The position numbers and the translations under genes are program-made. Shown here one piece after another: positions 1-8,304 of a DNA stretch of 30,321 nucleotides. Under the pieces are notes generated by a model. It made no database searches, was not told where the DNA came from, and worked only from the letters and a program-made list of their open reading frames with translations. The stretch comes from Ruminococcus sp. UBA3665 (GTDB taxonomy: Bacteria; Bacillota; Clostridia; Oscillospirales; Ruminococcaceae), in NCBI GenBank assembly GCA_002373165.1, contig DFJS01000026.1, positions 96,200 through 126,520 of the forward strand, given 5' to 3'. Every line of letters begins with the position of its first letter. Positions within the stretch are counted from its first letter, which is position 1.

Positions 1-1131
1 GGCAAGCACAACAACTGGTCGATGTCATCCAATGACGGAAAAAATCTGCTTGATCCGGGCGAAAATCCGCAGGAAAATATGCAGTTCCTGACATTCCTGT
101 GTGCACTGATCAAAGGCGTACATGAATATGCGCCTCTGCTGAGACTTTCTGCCGCTTCTGCCGGAAATGATCACAGACTCGGCGCAAACGAAGCCCCTCC
201 GGCCATTGTTTCCATGTTTATCGGTTCGGAACTGGAAGAAGTGATTGAAGCACTCGAAAACGGGAAAAAATACGTCTCCAGCACGGCAGAGTTTGATATC
301 GGCGTAGATGCACTTCCCAATTTCAAGAAAGATACAACGGACAGAAACAGAACTTCCCCGTTTGCTTTCACGGGCAACAAGTTTGAATTCAGAATGCTTG
401 GTTCTGCGGATTCTATTTCCTGCACCAATACTATTATTAATACAATCATGGCCGAAGAACTCAGTCAGTTTGCTGACGAACTCGAAAAAGCTGATGATTT
501 CAATAAAGCTCTGAAAGCACTGCTTGTCAAGACAATCAAAGAACATAAGCAGATTATCTTCAACGGCAACGGCTATTCTGACGAATGGATTGCTGAAGCT
601 GAACGCCGCGGTCTGCCGAATCTGGTTTCTACTGTGGACTGCGTTCCGCTGTACACCAGACCGGAATATGTTTCTATTTTTGAAAAATTCAAAGTCTATA
701 CTAAAATAGAACTGGAATCCAGAACGGAAATTCTGCTTGAAAATTACAGCAAAGTCATCAATATCGAAGCCCTGACAATGCTGGATATGGTCAGAAAGCA
801 GATTCTTCCCACGGCTGTCAAAGTCACAAAAGATGTCTGCGATGCCGCACTTTCCAAGAAGGAACTCGGCATTGACAATGCTTACGAAGTGGGCTATGCA
901 TCCAGACTTTCGGCACTGACTGCCGGCATTTCCGATGCTGTGCGCGTGCTGGATGAGAAAGTCATTTCCGCCCAGGGCATTGAAGAGGTAGAAGCCACTG
1001 CAAAATTCTGCCGTTCCGATGTATTTGTTGCCATGCAGAATCTGCGCTGCCTGGTAGATGAACTTGAAACTAACGTATCTGCAAAAGAATGGCCTGTTCC
1101 GTCCTATGTAGATCTGCTGTTCACAGTATAA
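1..1131 (+). CDS. glnN: Glutamine synthetase type III, C-terminal part (5' truncated by window edge)
   Basis: This is the 3' part of a type III glutamine synthetase, which makes glutamine from glutamate, ammonia and ATP in the cytoplasm. The frame is open from base 1 and begins GKHNNWSMSSNDG, a stretch typical of GSIII. Further on are RLGANEAPPAI and NRTSPFAFTGNKFEFR, both characteristic of the GSIII family and absent from the shorter GSI enzymes. About 376 residues are visible of a family normally near 700, so the N-terminal half lies outside the window. The internal ATG at base 22 is not the start, because the conserved frame continues upstream of it. The gene ends at TAA and is followed 14 bases later by a strong hairpin shared with the convergent coaBC gene. 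The family assignment is secure; regulation cannot be seen because the promoter is missing. Confidence 0.95.
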   Translation, partial: GKHNNWSMSSNDGKNLLDPGENPQENMQFLTFLCALIKGVHEYAPLLRLSAASAGNDHRLGANEAPPAIVSMFIGSELEEVIEALENGKKYVSSTAEFDIGVDALPNFKKDTTDRNRTSPFAFTGNKFEFRMLGSADSISCTNTIINTIMAEELSQFADELEKADDFNKALKALLVKTIKEHKQIIFNGNGYSDEWIAEAERRGLPNLVSTVDCVPLYTRPEYVSIFEKFKVYTKIELESRTEILLENYSKVINIEALTMLDMVRKQILPTAVKVTKDVCDAALSKKELGIDNAYEVGYASRLSALTAGISDAVRVLDEKVISAQGIEEVEATAKFCRSDVFVAMQNLRCLVDELETNVSAKEWPVPSYVDLLFTV

Positions 1132-1145
1132 GAAAATTAAAAAAG

Positions 1146-1183
1146 CTCTGCCTCATGTCAGCGCATGGGGCAGAGTTTTGTTT
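1146..1183 (+). terminator. Probable bidirectional terminator between glnN and coaBC
   Basis: A 12-bp stem (1146-1157 with 1164-1175, one G-T wobble) has a 6-base loop and is followed by TTTTGTTT. On the minus strand it is preceded by an A-rich tract, giving a U-run in that direction too. It sits between two convergent stop codons, so it can serve both genes. Confidence 0.85.
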
Positions 1184-1186
1184 CTG

Positions 1187-2383
1187 TCAGAGCTGCTCCA
1201 GAATTTTGTCAAGAATTCTGTGGGCGGCTTCTTCTTTGGAGAGTTTCGGGAGTTCTGTTTCAGAATCTTTTGTGATAAGAGTCAGAATATTTGTATCTGT
1301 TCCGAAGCCTGCTCCCTCTGTCGTCAGGCTGTTTGCACAGATCATATCGCAGTGCTTGGATGCTAATTTTTTTCTGGAATTTTCCAGAACATGTTCTGTT
1401 TCCATCGAAAAGCCGCACAGGAACTGCCCTTCCGGCTTGTGTTCTCCCAAATATTTCAGAATATCCTGTGTGCGTTTCAGTTTGATCTGCATGGCAGAAT
1501 CGGCATCTGTTTTCTTAATTTTATTTTCCGCTGTACTGATGGGAGTGTAATCCGCAACAGCCGCCGATTTGATAATCATATCCTGCTGGTCTGAAATTTT
1601 TGTTACTGCCTCGAACATATCCTGTGCAGATGTTACCCGAATCAGGTTTACAAACATCGGCGGAACAGCTTCTGTATGCCCGGCGATGACTGTCACATCC
1701 GCACCCCTGTGCATCGCCGCCCGCGCAAGTGCAAACCCCATTTTTCCTGTAGAATGATTTGTGATGAATCTGACTGGATCAATTGCTTCCTGAGTCGCGC
1801 CGGCCGTGATGAGAATCTTTTTGCCGGACAGATCTTTTTGATATGCAATTGCTTTCAGAATATATTCCAGAAGCACGGATTCTTCCGGCATACGGCCGTC
1901 GCCGATATCGCCGTTGGCGAGCATTCCCTTGTCCGGTCTGATGATTTCATAACCGAAACGCTCCAGTTTTGCGATATTCTCCTGCACAATCGGGTTATGA
2001 AACATATTATGATTCATCGCCGGAGAAATGATTTTCCGGCAGGGGCAGGCCATCACAGTAGTTGTCAGCATATCGTCTGCGATGCCGTTGGCGATTTTGC
2101 CGATTACATTTGCCGATGCAGGTGCAATCATGACGACATCTGCCTGTTTGGCGAGTGCCACATGTTCGACACTGTACTGAAAATTCCGGTCGAATGTATC
2201 AATCAGGCATTTATTTTCTGTGAGAGTCTCGAAAGTCACTGGATTGATGAACTGTGTGGCATTCTGTGTCATGAGCACATGGACGTTACAGTGCAGTTTT
2301 TTCAGCATTCTTGCCAGATTAGCGATTTTATAGGCGGCGATGCTTCCTGTCACGCCAAGCAGGACGGTTTTGTTTTGCAGCAT
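1187..2383 (-). CDS. coaBC: Bifunctional phosphopantothenoylcysteine decarboxylase / phosphopantothenate-cysteine ligase
   Basis: CoaBC carries out two steps of coenzyme A synthesis: joining 4'-phosphopantothenate to cysteine, then FMN-dependent decarboxylation to 4'-phosphopantetheine. The N-terminal CoaC flavoprotein domain (about residues 1-180) has the VTGSIAAYK opening, His74 in HVALAKQAD, and PAMNHNMF at 121-128, which corresponds to the PxMNxxMW motif. The CoaB ligase domain (about 185-398) begins ILITAGATQEAIDPVRFI and contains NHSTGKMG, KSAAVADY and NKIKK. Length is normal. One oddity: the substrate-clamp segment reads MLANGDIGDGRM, so Asn157 stands where the E. coli enzyme has its catalytic Cys158 (ACGDIGPGRM). 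The gene has its own near-consensus promoter and shares a terminator with glnN. Confidence 0.95.
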   Translation of the reverse strand: MLQNKTVLLGVTGSIAAYKIANLARMLKKLHCNVHVLMTQNATQFINPVTFETLTENKCLIDTFDRNFQYSVEHVALAKQADVVMIAPASANVIGKIANGIADDMLTTTVMACPCRKIISPAMNHNMFHNPIVQENIAKLERFGYEIIRPDKGMLANGDIGDGRMPEESVLLEYILKAIAYQKDLSGKKILITAGATQEAIDPVRFITNHSTGKMGFALARAAMHRGADVTVIAGHTEAVPPMFVNLIRVTSAQDMFEAVTKISDQQDMIIKSAAVADYTPISTAENKIKKTDADSAMQIKLKRTQDILKYLGEHKPEGQFLCGFSMETEHVLENSRKKLASKHCDMICANSLTTEGAGFGTDTNILTLITKDSETELPKLSKEEAAHRILDKILEQL

Positions 2384-2419
2384 GGGGACTACCTTCTTTC
2401 TTGAGTTTTCTGATGCTTT

Positions 2420-2449
2420 ATTATAGCATATTTTTCAGGCTTCTGTCAA
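2420..2449 (-). promoter_or_regulatory. Sigma-A-type promoter of coaBC
   Basis: On the minus strand a perfect TTGACA (2444-2449) is separated by 18 bases from a perfect TATAAT (2420-2425). The -10 is preceded by TGC, giving an extended -10. It lies 37 bases upstream of the coaBC start. Confidence 0.85.
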
Positions 2450-2453
2450 CATG

Positions 2454-2487
2454 CAGAAACTCCCCTGCTTCTGCACGGGAGTTTCTG
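2454..2487 (-). terminator. Possible terminator hairpin downstream of the 2533-4347 gene
   Basis: A perfect 11-bp stem (2454-2464 with 2477-2487) encloses a 12-base loop. There is no clear U-run on either strand, so termination is likely from position and stem strength but not certain. It lies 45 bases past the stop of the minus-strand gene. Confidence 0.5.
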
Positions 2488-2532
2488 TGTCTGTAAAAAT
2501 TTGAAGATAGCTTTATTTTAAGGGGAAACTCT

Positions 2533-4347
2533 TTATGAAATGATGCTGACGGATTCGGCTATTTTAATCAGTTCTCCGGCATAAGAAAACGGGATTCCTT
2601 TTTCGTAGGGACTTGTTTTGTAATCCGGGAAGATAAAGAAACTATATCCGTCCTGATACCATGTCATGTTGACAATAGTTCCATTCTCATTGACTTTGAA
2701 ATAACCATAATTATCATTGATTCTCACAGGATAGAATGTCAGGTTTTCGGCTGTGCCTTCCTGCAAGTCTCCGGTTGTTTCATTATGGGTCGTCCGGAAA
2801 TTGACATCTGATGTCATAATTGACATATTTACCAAAAATTTAATCGTTTCATCTTCTGAATAATATCTTCTTAAAAAACCAACAGAACGCCCGTCTTCGT
2901 CGGCCTGTGCTCTTTGGGGTTCACCTTCCAGCAGATTTCCCGGAACATCATTCAGAACATAACAGGTTTCTTCCGTGGGAAATCTTGGATAGGTATTTAA
3001 ATCTTTGGCATTTTCAGGAAATCCGACAGGAGTAATGTCAAAATGGTCGTCGCTCGGCCAGAGATATTTCAGATAAAAGCCCGGAATTATCGGCAGACCG
3101 TTTTCGTCTGTCTGTGCCGGTTCGAGAGAAAATTCCGGTGTTTCTTTCTGAACGGATTCGGCCATTCTGAGGAGTTCTTCTGCATAGGAGAATGGAACGC
3201 CGTCTGCTTTCAGGCCGAATGAATAGCCGTCCTGTACCCAGCAGACATAAATCTCAAATCCGGTTGCAGAATTTCCGGTTCTGATATAGCCATAATTTCC
3301 TGAAATCATTACAGGATAGAATTTATAATCAGACACGCTGACAAATTTTGTTCCGTCATAGGCAACATTGTCGATACTGGATTCTGTTCCGGCTACCTGA
3401 CCGAAATGTATTTTGATTTCTCTGCCGTCCATAAAGAGAGTGCCGGGGGTGTTTTCCATCGTTGGCAGTGTGATGCGGTCATTTTCATTGAAAACAATAT
3501 TTTCAGGAATATAAGTCAGTTTGTATCTGGTCAAGATTTCTGAATATAAAGCTTCTGCCGCAGCAGTAACTTCGATGGCCGTATCAGGCAAATTATAATC
3601 ATCCGGATGCTTGACATAGAATCCCGGAAGAATCGGACAGCCGTTTTCGTCAAGCTGTGCCTGTTCAAGATAAAAGCCTGTAGGTTCTTCGGGCTGGGTT
3701 TCGGCAGGAATTTCAGTCTGAACGGATGTTTCTGCGGATGATTCTGCCTGAACAGGAAGCCCCTGCACCGGCTGAACTACCTGAATCGGCTGAACTTCAG
3801 CCGGAATTTCTTCTTCCGGAACAACGGCGGTTACAGTTTGGGTTTGCGTGCTGACCGCTGTCTGCATGGTTTTCCCGGATGACGCTGCTGTTCCGGATGC
3901 TTTTGCTGTTCCGGTTACGGATGTGACAGCAATGGTTGTTTCAATTTCCGCAAGAGTTGTATTTTTTCCGGACTGTTCAGAAACTGCCGTTGTGGATTGT
4001 GTTTCTTTTCTGGTTTTTATGACAGTTTCCGCCGGGCTGTTCACAGAAGTCTGTACAGGAATATTTTTTTCGGCAGACGGCTGATTTTCCGCCTGCTGAG
4101 GTTTTGGCAGATGTGTAAACAGAAATCCGTGTCCTATCACAAATACAAGCACTGCCGCTGCTGACAGCACAGCACTCCAGCGGACTGTGCGCTTTATGGG
4201 AAAAACTTCAAATGTTTCAGAATCGGCATATTCCGGAAACAAATCTTTTCTGCGTGTTTCCGGAGCAGGATAATCCTCGGCAATCCGTTCCAGATTTTCA
4301 TCATCTGCATGTTCCAGCAGATACTGCATAGAAATCTTTTTTTTCAT
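2533..4347 (-). CDS. Membrane-anchored protein with duplicated DUF4367-like domain, possible anti-sigma or sigma-linked regulator
   Basis: This 604-residue protein of unproven function follows a sigma factor gene by 24 bases. It has a cytoplasmic N-terminus of about 54 residues and one membrane segment (about 55-80). A Thr/Ser/Gln/Glu-rich linker (about 85-225) leads to two related extracellular domains (about 255-400 and 435-604). Each domain contains a FYPV...NYGY...W.QDGYSF block and ends in PFSYA.EL..AESV, resembling DUF4367, a domain often seen in proteins paired with ECF sigma factors. Each is preceded by a DENG.PI.PGFY repeat. I chose the ATG at 4347 because GAGGAAGG lies just upstream; the GTG at 4356 overlaps that ribosome-binding site. 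No zinc-finger anti-sigma motif is visible in the N-terminus, so an anti-sigma role rests on gene order and topology. Confidence 0.7.
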   Translation of the reverse strand: MKKKISMQYLLEHADDENLERIAEDYPAPETRRKDLFPEYADSETFEVFPIKRTVRWSAVLSAAAVLVFVIGHGFLFTHLPKPQQAENQPSAEKNIPVQTSVNSPAETVIKTRKETQSTTAVSEQSGKNTTLAEIETTIAVTSVTGTAKASGTAASSGKTMQTAVSTQTQTVTAVVPEEEIPAEVQPIQVVQPVQGLPVQAESSAETSVQTEIPAETQPEEPTGFYLEQAQLDENGCPILPGFYVKHPDDYNLPDTAIEVTAAAEALYSEILTRYKLTYIPENIVFNENDRITLPTMENTPGTLFMDGREIKIHFGQVAGTESSIDNVAYDGTKFVSVSDYKFYPVMISGNYGYIRTGNSATGFEIYVCWVQDGYSFGLKADGVPFSYAEELLRMAESVQKETPEFSLEPAQTDENGLPIIPGFYLKYLWPSDDHFDITPVGFPENAKDLNTYPRFPTEETCYVLNDVPGNLLEGEPQRAQADEDGRSVGFLRRYYSEDETIKFLVNMSIMTSDVNFRTTHNETTGDLQEGTAENLTFYPVRINDNYGYFKVNENGTIVNMTWYQDGYSFFIFPDYKTSPYEKGIPFSYAGELIKIAESVSIIS

Positions 4348-4371
4348 TACTAACACCTTCCTCTTATTGTG

Positions 4372-4974
4372 TCATGGCACTGAAATATCAGAATCTTTCA
4401 GCATTTCGCGGAGTTTTTTCAAAGCTCTGTGGCAGCGGGAACGGACGGCAATCGGCGACAAGCCTACAATTTTTGAAATTTCGGCAGATTTGCTCTGATA
4501 AAAATATTTCTGAATTAAGATAGTTGCATCCGGCTCGCCCAGCGAACGGATACTGTCCAGCAGTAATTTTGTCAGTTCATTTTGTTCAATGCTGGTGGGG
4601 ATATCTTCATCAGATGCGATAGCCGAAAATTCCTCATCCAGTGCATTTCTGACATGGGATGCCCTTGCGGCAAGCGATGCCCGGAAATTGAGTGCCCTGT
4701 TTTTTGCCGCTGTACCGAGATACGCTTTCAGAGAATTTTTCTGACGGAAATCGTAATGCCGGAATACTTCGGAAAATATATCGTTGATGCATTCTTCGAT
4801 ATCTTCGGGAGTGCCTGTATTCCGGAGAATTTGAAATACAATTGTGTAGACATAATTCCAGTAGGTATGATAAATCTGCTGCTGATGCTGCTGTTCGGCT
4901 GTCATATTTTTTTCCTCTTTTGCGGGAGCAGATCCGGGATATACTGCACCTTGCCAGTATTCTTCTTTTGTCAT
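4372..4974 (-). CDS. ECF-like RNA polymerase sigma-70 family factor
   Basis: This is a 200-residue two-domain sigma factor. Region 2 (about residues 38-102) includes YWNYVYTIVFQIL and the EDIEECINDIFSEVF core-binding stretch, followed by SLKAYLGTAAKNRALN. Region 4 (about 140-193) ends in a helix-turn-helix, SKIVGLSPIAVRSRCHRALKKL, expected to bind the -35 element. Size and the absence of regions 1 and 3 fit the ECF group. The start at 4974 is supported by AAAGGGGG seven bases upstream; a second Met at residue 24 lacks such support. It is co-oriented with the next gene (24 bases), a membrane protein that may control it. No convincing sigma-A promoter is visible upstream, leaving autoregulation open. 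Confidence 0.88.
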   Translation of the reverse strand: MTKEEYWQGAVYPGSAPAKEEKNMTAEQQHQQQIYHTYWNYVYTIVFQILRNTGTPEDIEECINDIFSEVFRHYDFRQKNSLKAYLGTAAKNRALNFRASLAARASHVRNALDEEFSAIASDEDIPTSIEQNELTKLLLDSIRSLGEPDATILIQKYFYQSKSAEISKIVGLSPIAVRSRCHRALKKLREMLKDSDISVP

Positions 4975-5083
4975 GATAATTCCCCCTTTGAACTGGGATT
5001 AAGCATTCATGCGCATAATTTGCTTTCACTTAGTACATACAGGCTGTTCCGGAAAAGTGTTGCATAAATCTCTGAAAAAATAA

Positions 5084-5116
5084 AAAAAACTCTGCCCTCA
5101 TGCGCATGAGAGCAGA
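5084..5116 (-). terminator. Terminator after the 5122-5448 gene
   Basis: A stem pairs 5091-5101 with 5106-5116 (one mismatch, tetraloop-sized tip). On the minus strand it is followed by an uninterrupted run of eight T then ATTTTTT. It separates the 5122-6239 operon from the sigma factor gene. Confidence 0.8.
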
Positions 5117-5121
5117 TTTTT

Positions 5122-5448
5122 TCAGATCAGAGAAATTTTTATGCTGAACTGTTCCGGACATCGAAAATTTTTTCCCAGCTGTCGGATGAAATAATTTTCA
5201 TCATTTGGGAAAACTGCTTTTGTAAGAAATTTCAGCAGATTCAATTTTTTATCAGGTTCCGCAAGAAGCATTTTCAGTGTGCACCATCCGTCCTCAACGG
5301 GACAGTAAACTTCTTCCAGAATATCCTGAAAAAAATCCCTGCCGTCCATGCTCTGATTCCGGGCTAATAAGCCGGCATTTTCGGAAGACAGCATTTTTTC
5401 AAGCACGGCATATTGTTTTCCGGTGAGGAAGATTTCATATTCTTTCAT
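5122..5448 (-). CDS. Small hypothetical protein (108 aa)
   Basis: I do not recognise this family. The protein is soluble, with no signal peptide or membrane segment, and contains two Cys in the stretch VYCPVEDGWC. The start is well supported by AAGGAG eight bases upstream of the ATG. It lies 32 bases after the stop of the SGNH-like gene and before a strong terminator, so it is probably the last gene of a two-gene transcript. Nothing in the sequence indicates its role. Confidence 0.65.
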   Translation of the reverse strand: MKEYEIFLTGKQYAVLEKMLSSENAGLLARNQSMDGRDFFQDILEEVYCPVEDGWCTLKMLLAEPDKKLNLLKFLTKAVFPNDENYFIRQLGKNFRCPEQFSIKISLI

Positions 5449-5480
5449 GCTGACTGCTCCTTAAATCAAAATTTGATTCA

Positions 5481-6239
5481 TCAATCTGCAATATGGGTCA
5501 GAATCAGTTCGCCGATAGTTTTATATAATGTTTCATTATTTTCATATTCTCCGGCGAGCGTACCGCCGTCACTTTTCAGACTTGTATTGATATCGATATA
5601 ATGTACGCCGCAGGCATCGCAGAAGGCGAACAGCTGAGTATTCCATTCATCAATCTTGCGTGACTGTTCGGCATTAAAATCCGGGATAGTATTCAGGAGA
5701 TAAACAGGCTTGTTATGCTGATTCTGGATAGTCGTAACCAGAAGTTTCAGCGCATCCAGCGTACCCTGGCTGTCTTCCGGATAGCCGTACCAGATATAGA
5801 CGGCCTTTGCTTCGGTTACATTGCGGCTGATGCTGGTCATTCTGGATTCTGACATTCCTGTGACATGATCTGTAAAAACTAATTCTGTCTGGGTATTATA
5901 ATATGCTGTCAGAGGAGAAAAATCCCCGATAAAGGCGCATTTTTCCATGCGTTCTTCTTCGGCGCGGTCAGAAAGCGGTACAGGATTGACAACCGCCTTT
6001 CTGTTTCTGACGGCTTTATTTTCAGATTCCTCGGCCTGATTCCGGGAACTGTTGAGAATTTCGTTCTGCCAGTATTCAGGATTAGAAGCTGCCGAGAGCA
6101 TATAAATTCCGAACGTACCGCCGAACGACAGCACAATCAGCAGAAGCAATACACCTAATTTAAATTGCAGAAACGGGCCTGATTTCTTTTTTTCTATTTT
6201 GCCGTGTTTCTTTTTTTTCTTTTTGCGTGTGCTAGCCAT
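5481..6239 (-). CDS. Membrane-anchored SGNH/GDSL-like protein, probably catalytically degenerate
   Basis: The 252-residue protein begins with a highly basic stretch (STRKKKKKKHGK), followed by one membrane helix (about residues 28-50) and an extracellular domain. That domain has an SGNH-hydrolase outline: CAFIGDFSP at the block I position, AKAVYIWYGYPEDS where block III is expected, and a late CGVHYIDINTSL strand. Active members have a Ser in GDS; here the position is Phe in GDF. The usual DGxH near the C-terminus is not evident either. A binding or scaffolding role in the envelope is therefore more likely than hydrolysis, as an inference. I use the ATG at 6239, with GGAGG 10 bases upstream. 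The longer frame starting at 6305 would overlap the -35 element of the gene's own promoter. Confidence 0.68.
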   Translation of the reverse strand: MASTRKKKKKKHGKIEKKKSGPFLQFKLGVLLLLIVLSFGGTFGIYMLSAASNPEYWQNEILNSSRNQAEESENKAVRNRKAVVNPVPLSDRAEEERMEKCAFIGDFSPLTAYYNTQTELVFTDHVTGMSESRMTSISRNVTEAKAVYIWYGYPEDSQGTLDALKLLVTTIQNQHNKPVYLLNTIPDFNAEQSRKIDEWNTQLFAFCDACGVHYIDINTSLKSDGGTLAGEYENNETLYKTIGELILTHIAD

Positions 6240-6276
6240 AGTTTCACTGCCTCCGTTTATGGTTTTGTCTATTAAT

Positions 6277-6305
6277 ATTATAACCGAAACTGCTTTATTT
6301 TGCAA
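6277..6305 (-). promoter_or_regulatory. Sigma-A-type promoter of the SGNH-like gene
   Basis: On the minus strand TTGCAA (6300-6305) and a perfect TATAAT (6277-6282) are separated by 17 bases. It is divergent from the asnB promoter 40 bases away. Confidence 0.8.
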
Positions 6306-6344
6306 GGGGTTTTCCTATCTTTTTCATAAAATCTTAAAAAAATA

Positions 6345-6373
6345 TTGCAAAACGAGCCTTTGTATAGTATAAT
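6345..6373 (+). promoter_or_regulatory. Sigma-A-type promoter of asnB
   Basis: TTGCAA (6345-6350) and TATAAT (6368-6373) are spaced by 17 bases. The ATG is 44 bases beyond the -10. The -35 hexamer is identical to that of the divergent promoter. Confidence 0.85.
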
Positions 6374-6417
6374 AAGAAATAGAAAAAATTGCTTTGCGCT
6401 ATCAAGGAGGATTTTTT

Positions 6418-8301
6418 ATGTGTGGTTTTGTAGTATTTACAAATCAGATCAATGATGCCAATCAGGTAATTGAAAACATGATGGAGGCAATCCGTCACAG
6501 AGGCCCCGATGCCGGCGGAAAATACGTCGATGCCGATATTGCACTCGGCCACAGAAGATTAAGCATTATTGATGTTTCCGAACAGGGCAACCAGCCCCTC
6601 TACAGCGAGGACGGCAATCTGGTGCTTGTCTTTAACGGCGAAATTTATAATTATCAGCAGATCAGAGAAGAACTGAAAAATCTGGGCTATCACTTCCGGA
6701 CACAGACAGATTCTGAAGTGCTGATTTATGGCTACCAGGAATATGGAACTGATCTGCTGCCGAAACTGCGCGGCATGTTTGCCTTTGTCATCTGGGACAA
6801 AAAACAGAAAACTCTGTTCGGCGCAAGAGATTTTTTCGGCATCAAGCCTTTGTATTATGCACAGATGGGCGATACACTCTTATTTGGTTCTGAGATCAAA
6901 GCTTTTTTACAGCATCCGGCTTTTATCAAAGAACTGAATACCGATGCTCTGGAAGAATATCTCACTTTTCAGTATTCTGCAATGGATGAGACTTTTTTCC
7001 GGCATGTGTATAAGCTCCAGCCTGCGCATTATTTTATTTATCAGGATCATAAGCTTGAAATCAAACGCTACTGGGATGTTGCTTTTCAGCCTGACGAATC
7101 GCCTTCGCTGGAAGACTGGGTACAGAAAATTTCAGAAATTTTTCATGATTCTGTCAGGGCGCATAAAATTGCCGATGTAGAAGTCGGTTCGTTCCTGTCC
7201 AGCGGTGTGGATTCCAGTTATGTGGCCGCTGTGGCAGATGTTGATAAAACTTTTACAGTCGGCTTCGGCAAAGATGAAACATATAACGAAATCGGCTGGG
7301 CAAAAGGCTTCTCCAAAGCCATCGGAAAGAAAAATTATTCCAAAGTTATCGAACCGGAAGAGTACTGGGGCGAATTAAAACATATTCAGTACCAGATGGA
7401 TGAACCGCTTGCAGACCCGGCCGCGATTGCATTGTTTTTTGTATGTCAGCTGGCATCCAAACAGCTGAAAGTTGTCCTGTCCGGCGAGGGCGCAGACGAA
7501 ATTTTCGGCGGCTACAACGTCTACAGCGAACCCAATGCGACTGCCTATGACAAGCTCCCCAGAGGAATCAAGCGCGGCATCGGCTCCGTTGCCGAAAAGC
7601 TTCCGGCACACAGAGGTGTGAATTTCTTCGTCCGCAAAGGAAAAGACCTGGAAGAACGCTTTATCGGCAATGCCTACATGTTCACCCCGGAAGAACGCAA
7701 GCATCTGCTGAAAATTCAGACAAATGCCCCCGATCCGCAGGAACTTACGGCACATTATTATAACCGCGTTCCGGATTATGACGATGTCACTAAAATGCAG
7801 TATCTGGATCTTCATATGTGGATGGCCGGAGATATCCTGCTGAAAGCCGATAAAATGAGTATGGCGCATTCTCTGGAATTAAGAGTGCCTTTTCTGGATA
7901 AAGAAGTCATGGCCGTTGCAGAACAGATTCCTGTACGCTACAGAGTGACCCGCGAAGAAGTCACTGACGAACATACGCCTTATATTACAAAATATGCCAT
8001 GCGTCTGGCCGCCAAACAGGATACTCCGCAGGAAACGGCTAAGACTGCCGCAAAGAAAAAGCTTGGTTTTCCTGTGCCGATTCGCGTATGGCTGAAAGAA
8101 GAAAAATATTATACTATCGTCAAAAAATATTTCGAGAGCGAAACTTCCCAGAAATTCTTCCATACTGAACAGCTGATGAAACTGCTGGATGATCACAAAG
8201 ACGGCAAAGCTGACAACAGCCGTAAAATCTGGACAGTTTTCATGTTCCTGATCTGGTATGCCGTTTATTTCGAGAGCGAATCAATTGCATTTGGTATTTA
8301 A
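6418..8301 (+). CDS. asnB: Asparagine synthetase (glutamine-hydrolysing)
   Basis: AsnB converts aspartate, glutamine and ATP to asparagine and glutamate. The start at 6418 gives MCGF, placing the N-terminal nucleophile Cys at residue 2 after Met removal; AAGGAGG lies seven bases upstream. The longer frame from 6394 would bury this Cys and is rejected. The glutaminase domain (about 2-200) shows RHRGPD, GHRRLSIID and FNGEIYNYQ. The synthetase domain has an ATP-binding loop SSGVDSS (about residues 261-267), followed by VLSGEGADEIFGGY and LELRVPFLD. The 627-residue length fits bacterial class II enzymes. It has its own promoter, and no terminator follows, so downstream small genes may be co-transcribed. 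Confidence 0.96.
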   Translation: MCGFVVFTNQINDANQVIENMMEAIRHRGPDAGGKYVDADIALGHRRLSIIDVSEQGNQPLYSEDGNLVLVFNGEIYNYQQIREELKNLGYHFRTQTDSEVLIYGYQEYGTDLLPKLRGMFAFVIWDKKQKTLFGARDFFGIKPLYYAQMGDTLLFGSEIKAFLQHPAFIKELNTDALEEYLTFQYSAMDETFFRHVYKLQPAHYFIYQDHKLEIKRYWDVAFQPDESPSLEDWVQKISEIFHDSVRAHKIADVEVGSFLSSGVDSSYVAAVADVDKTFTVGFGKDETYNEIGWAKGFSKAIGKKNYSKVIEPEEYWGELKHIQYQMDEPLADPAAIALFFVCQLASKQLKVVLSGEGADEIFGGYNVYSEPNATAYDKLPRGIKRGIGSVAEKLPAHRGVNFFVRKGKDLEERFIGNAYMFTPEERKHLLKIQTNAPDPQELTAHYYNRVPDYDDVTKMQYLDLHMWMAGDILLKADKMSMAHSLELRVPFLDKEVMAVAEQIPVRYRVTREEVTDEHTPYITKYAMRLAAKQDTPQETAKTAAKKKLGFPVPIRVWLKEEKYYTIVKKYFESETSQKFFHTEQLMKLLDDHKDGKADNSRKIWTVFMFLIWYAVYFESESIAFGI

Positions 8302-8304
8302 ACT

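Noticed and set aside
4348..4356. Upstream GTG start for the DUF4367-like gene
   Set aside because: The GTG is part of the GAGGAAGGTG ribosome-binding stretch that serves the ATG at 4347.
6240..6305. N-terminal extension of the SGNH-like protein
   Set aside because: It overlaps the gene's own -10 and -35 elements, and the ATG at 6239 has a GGAGG site.
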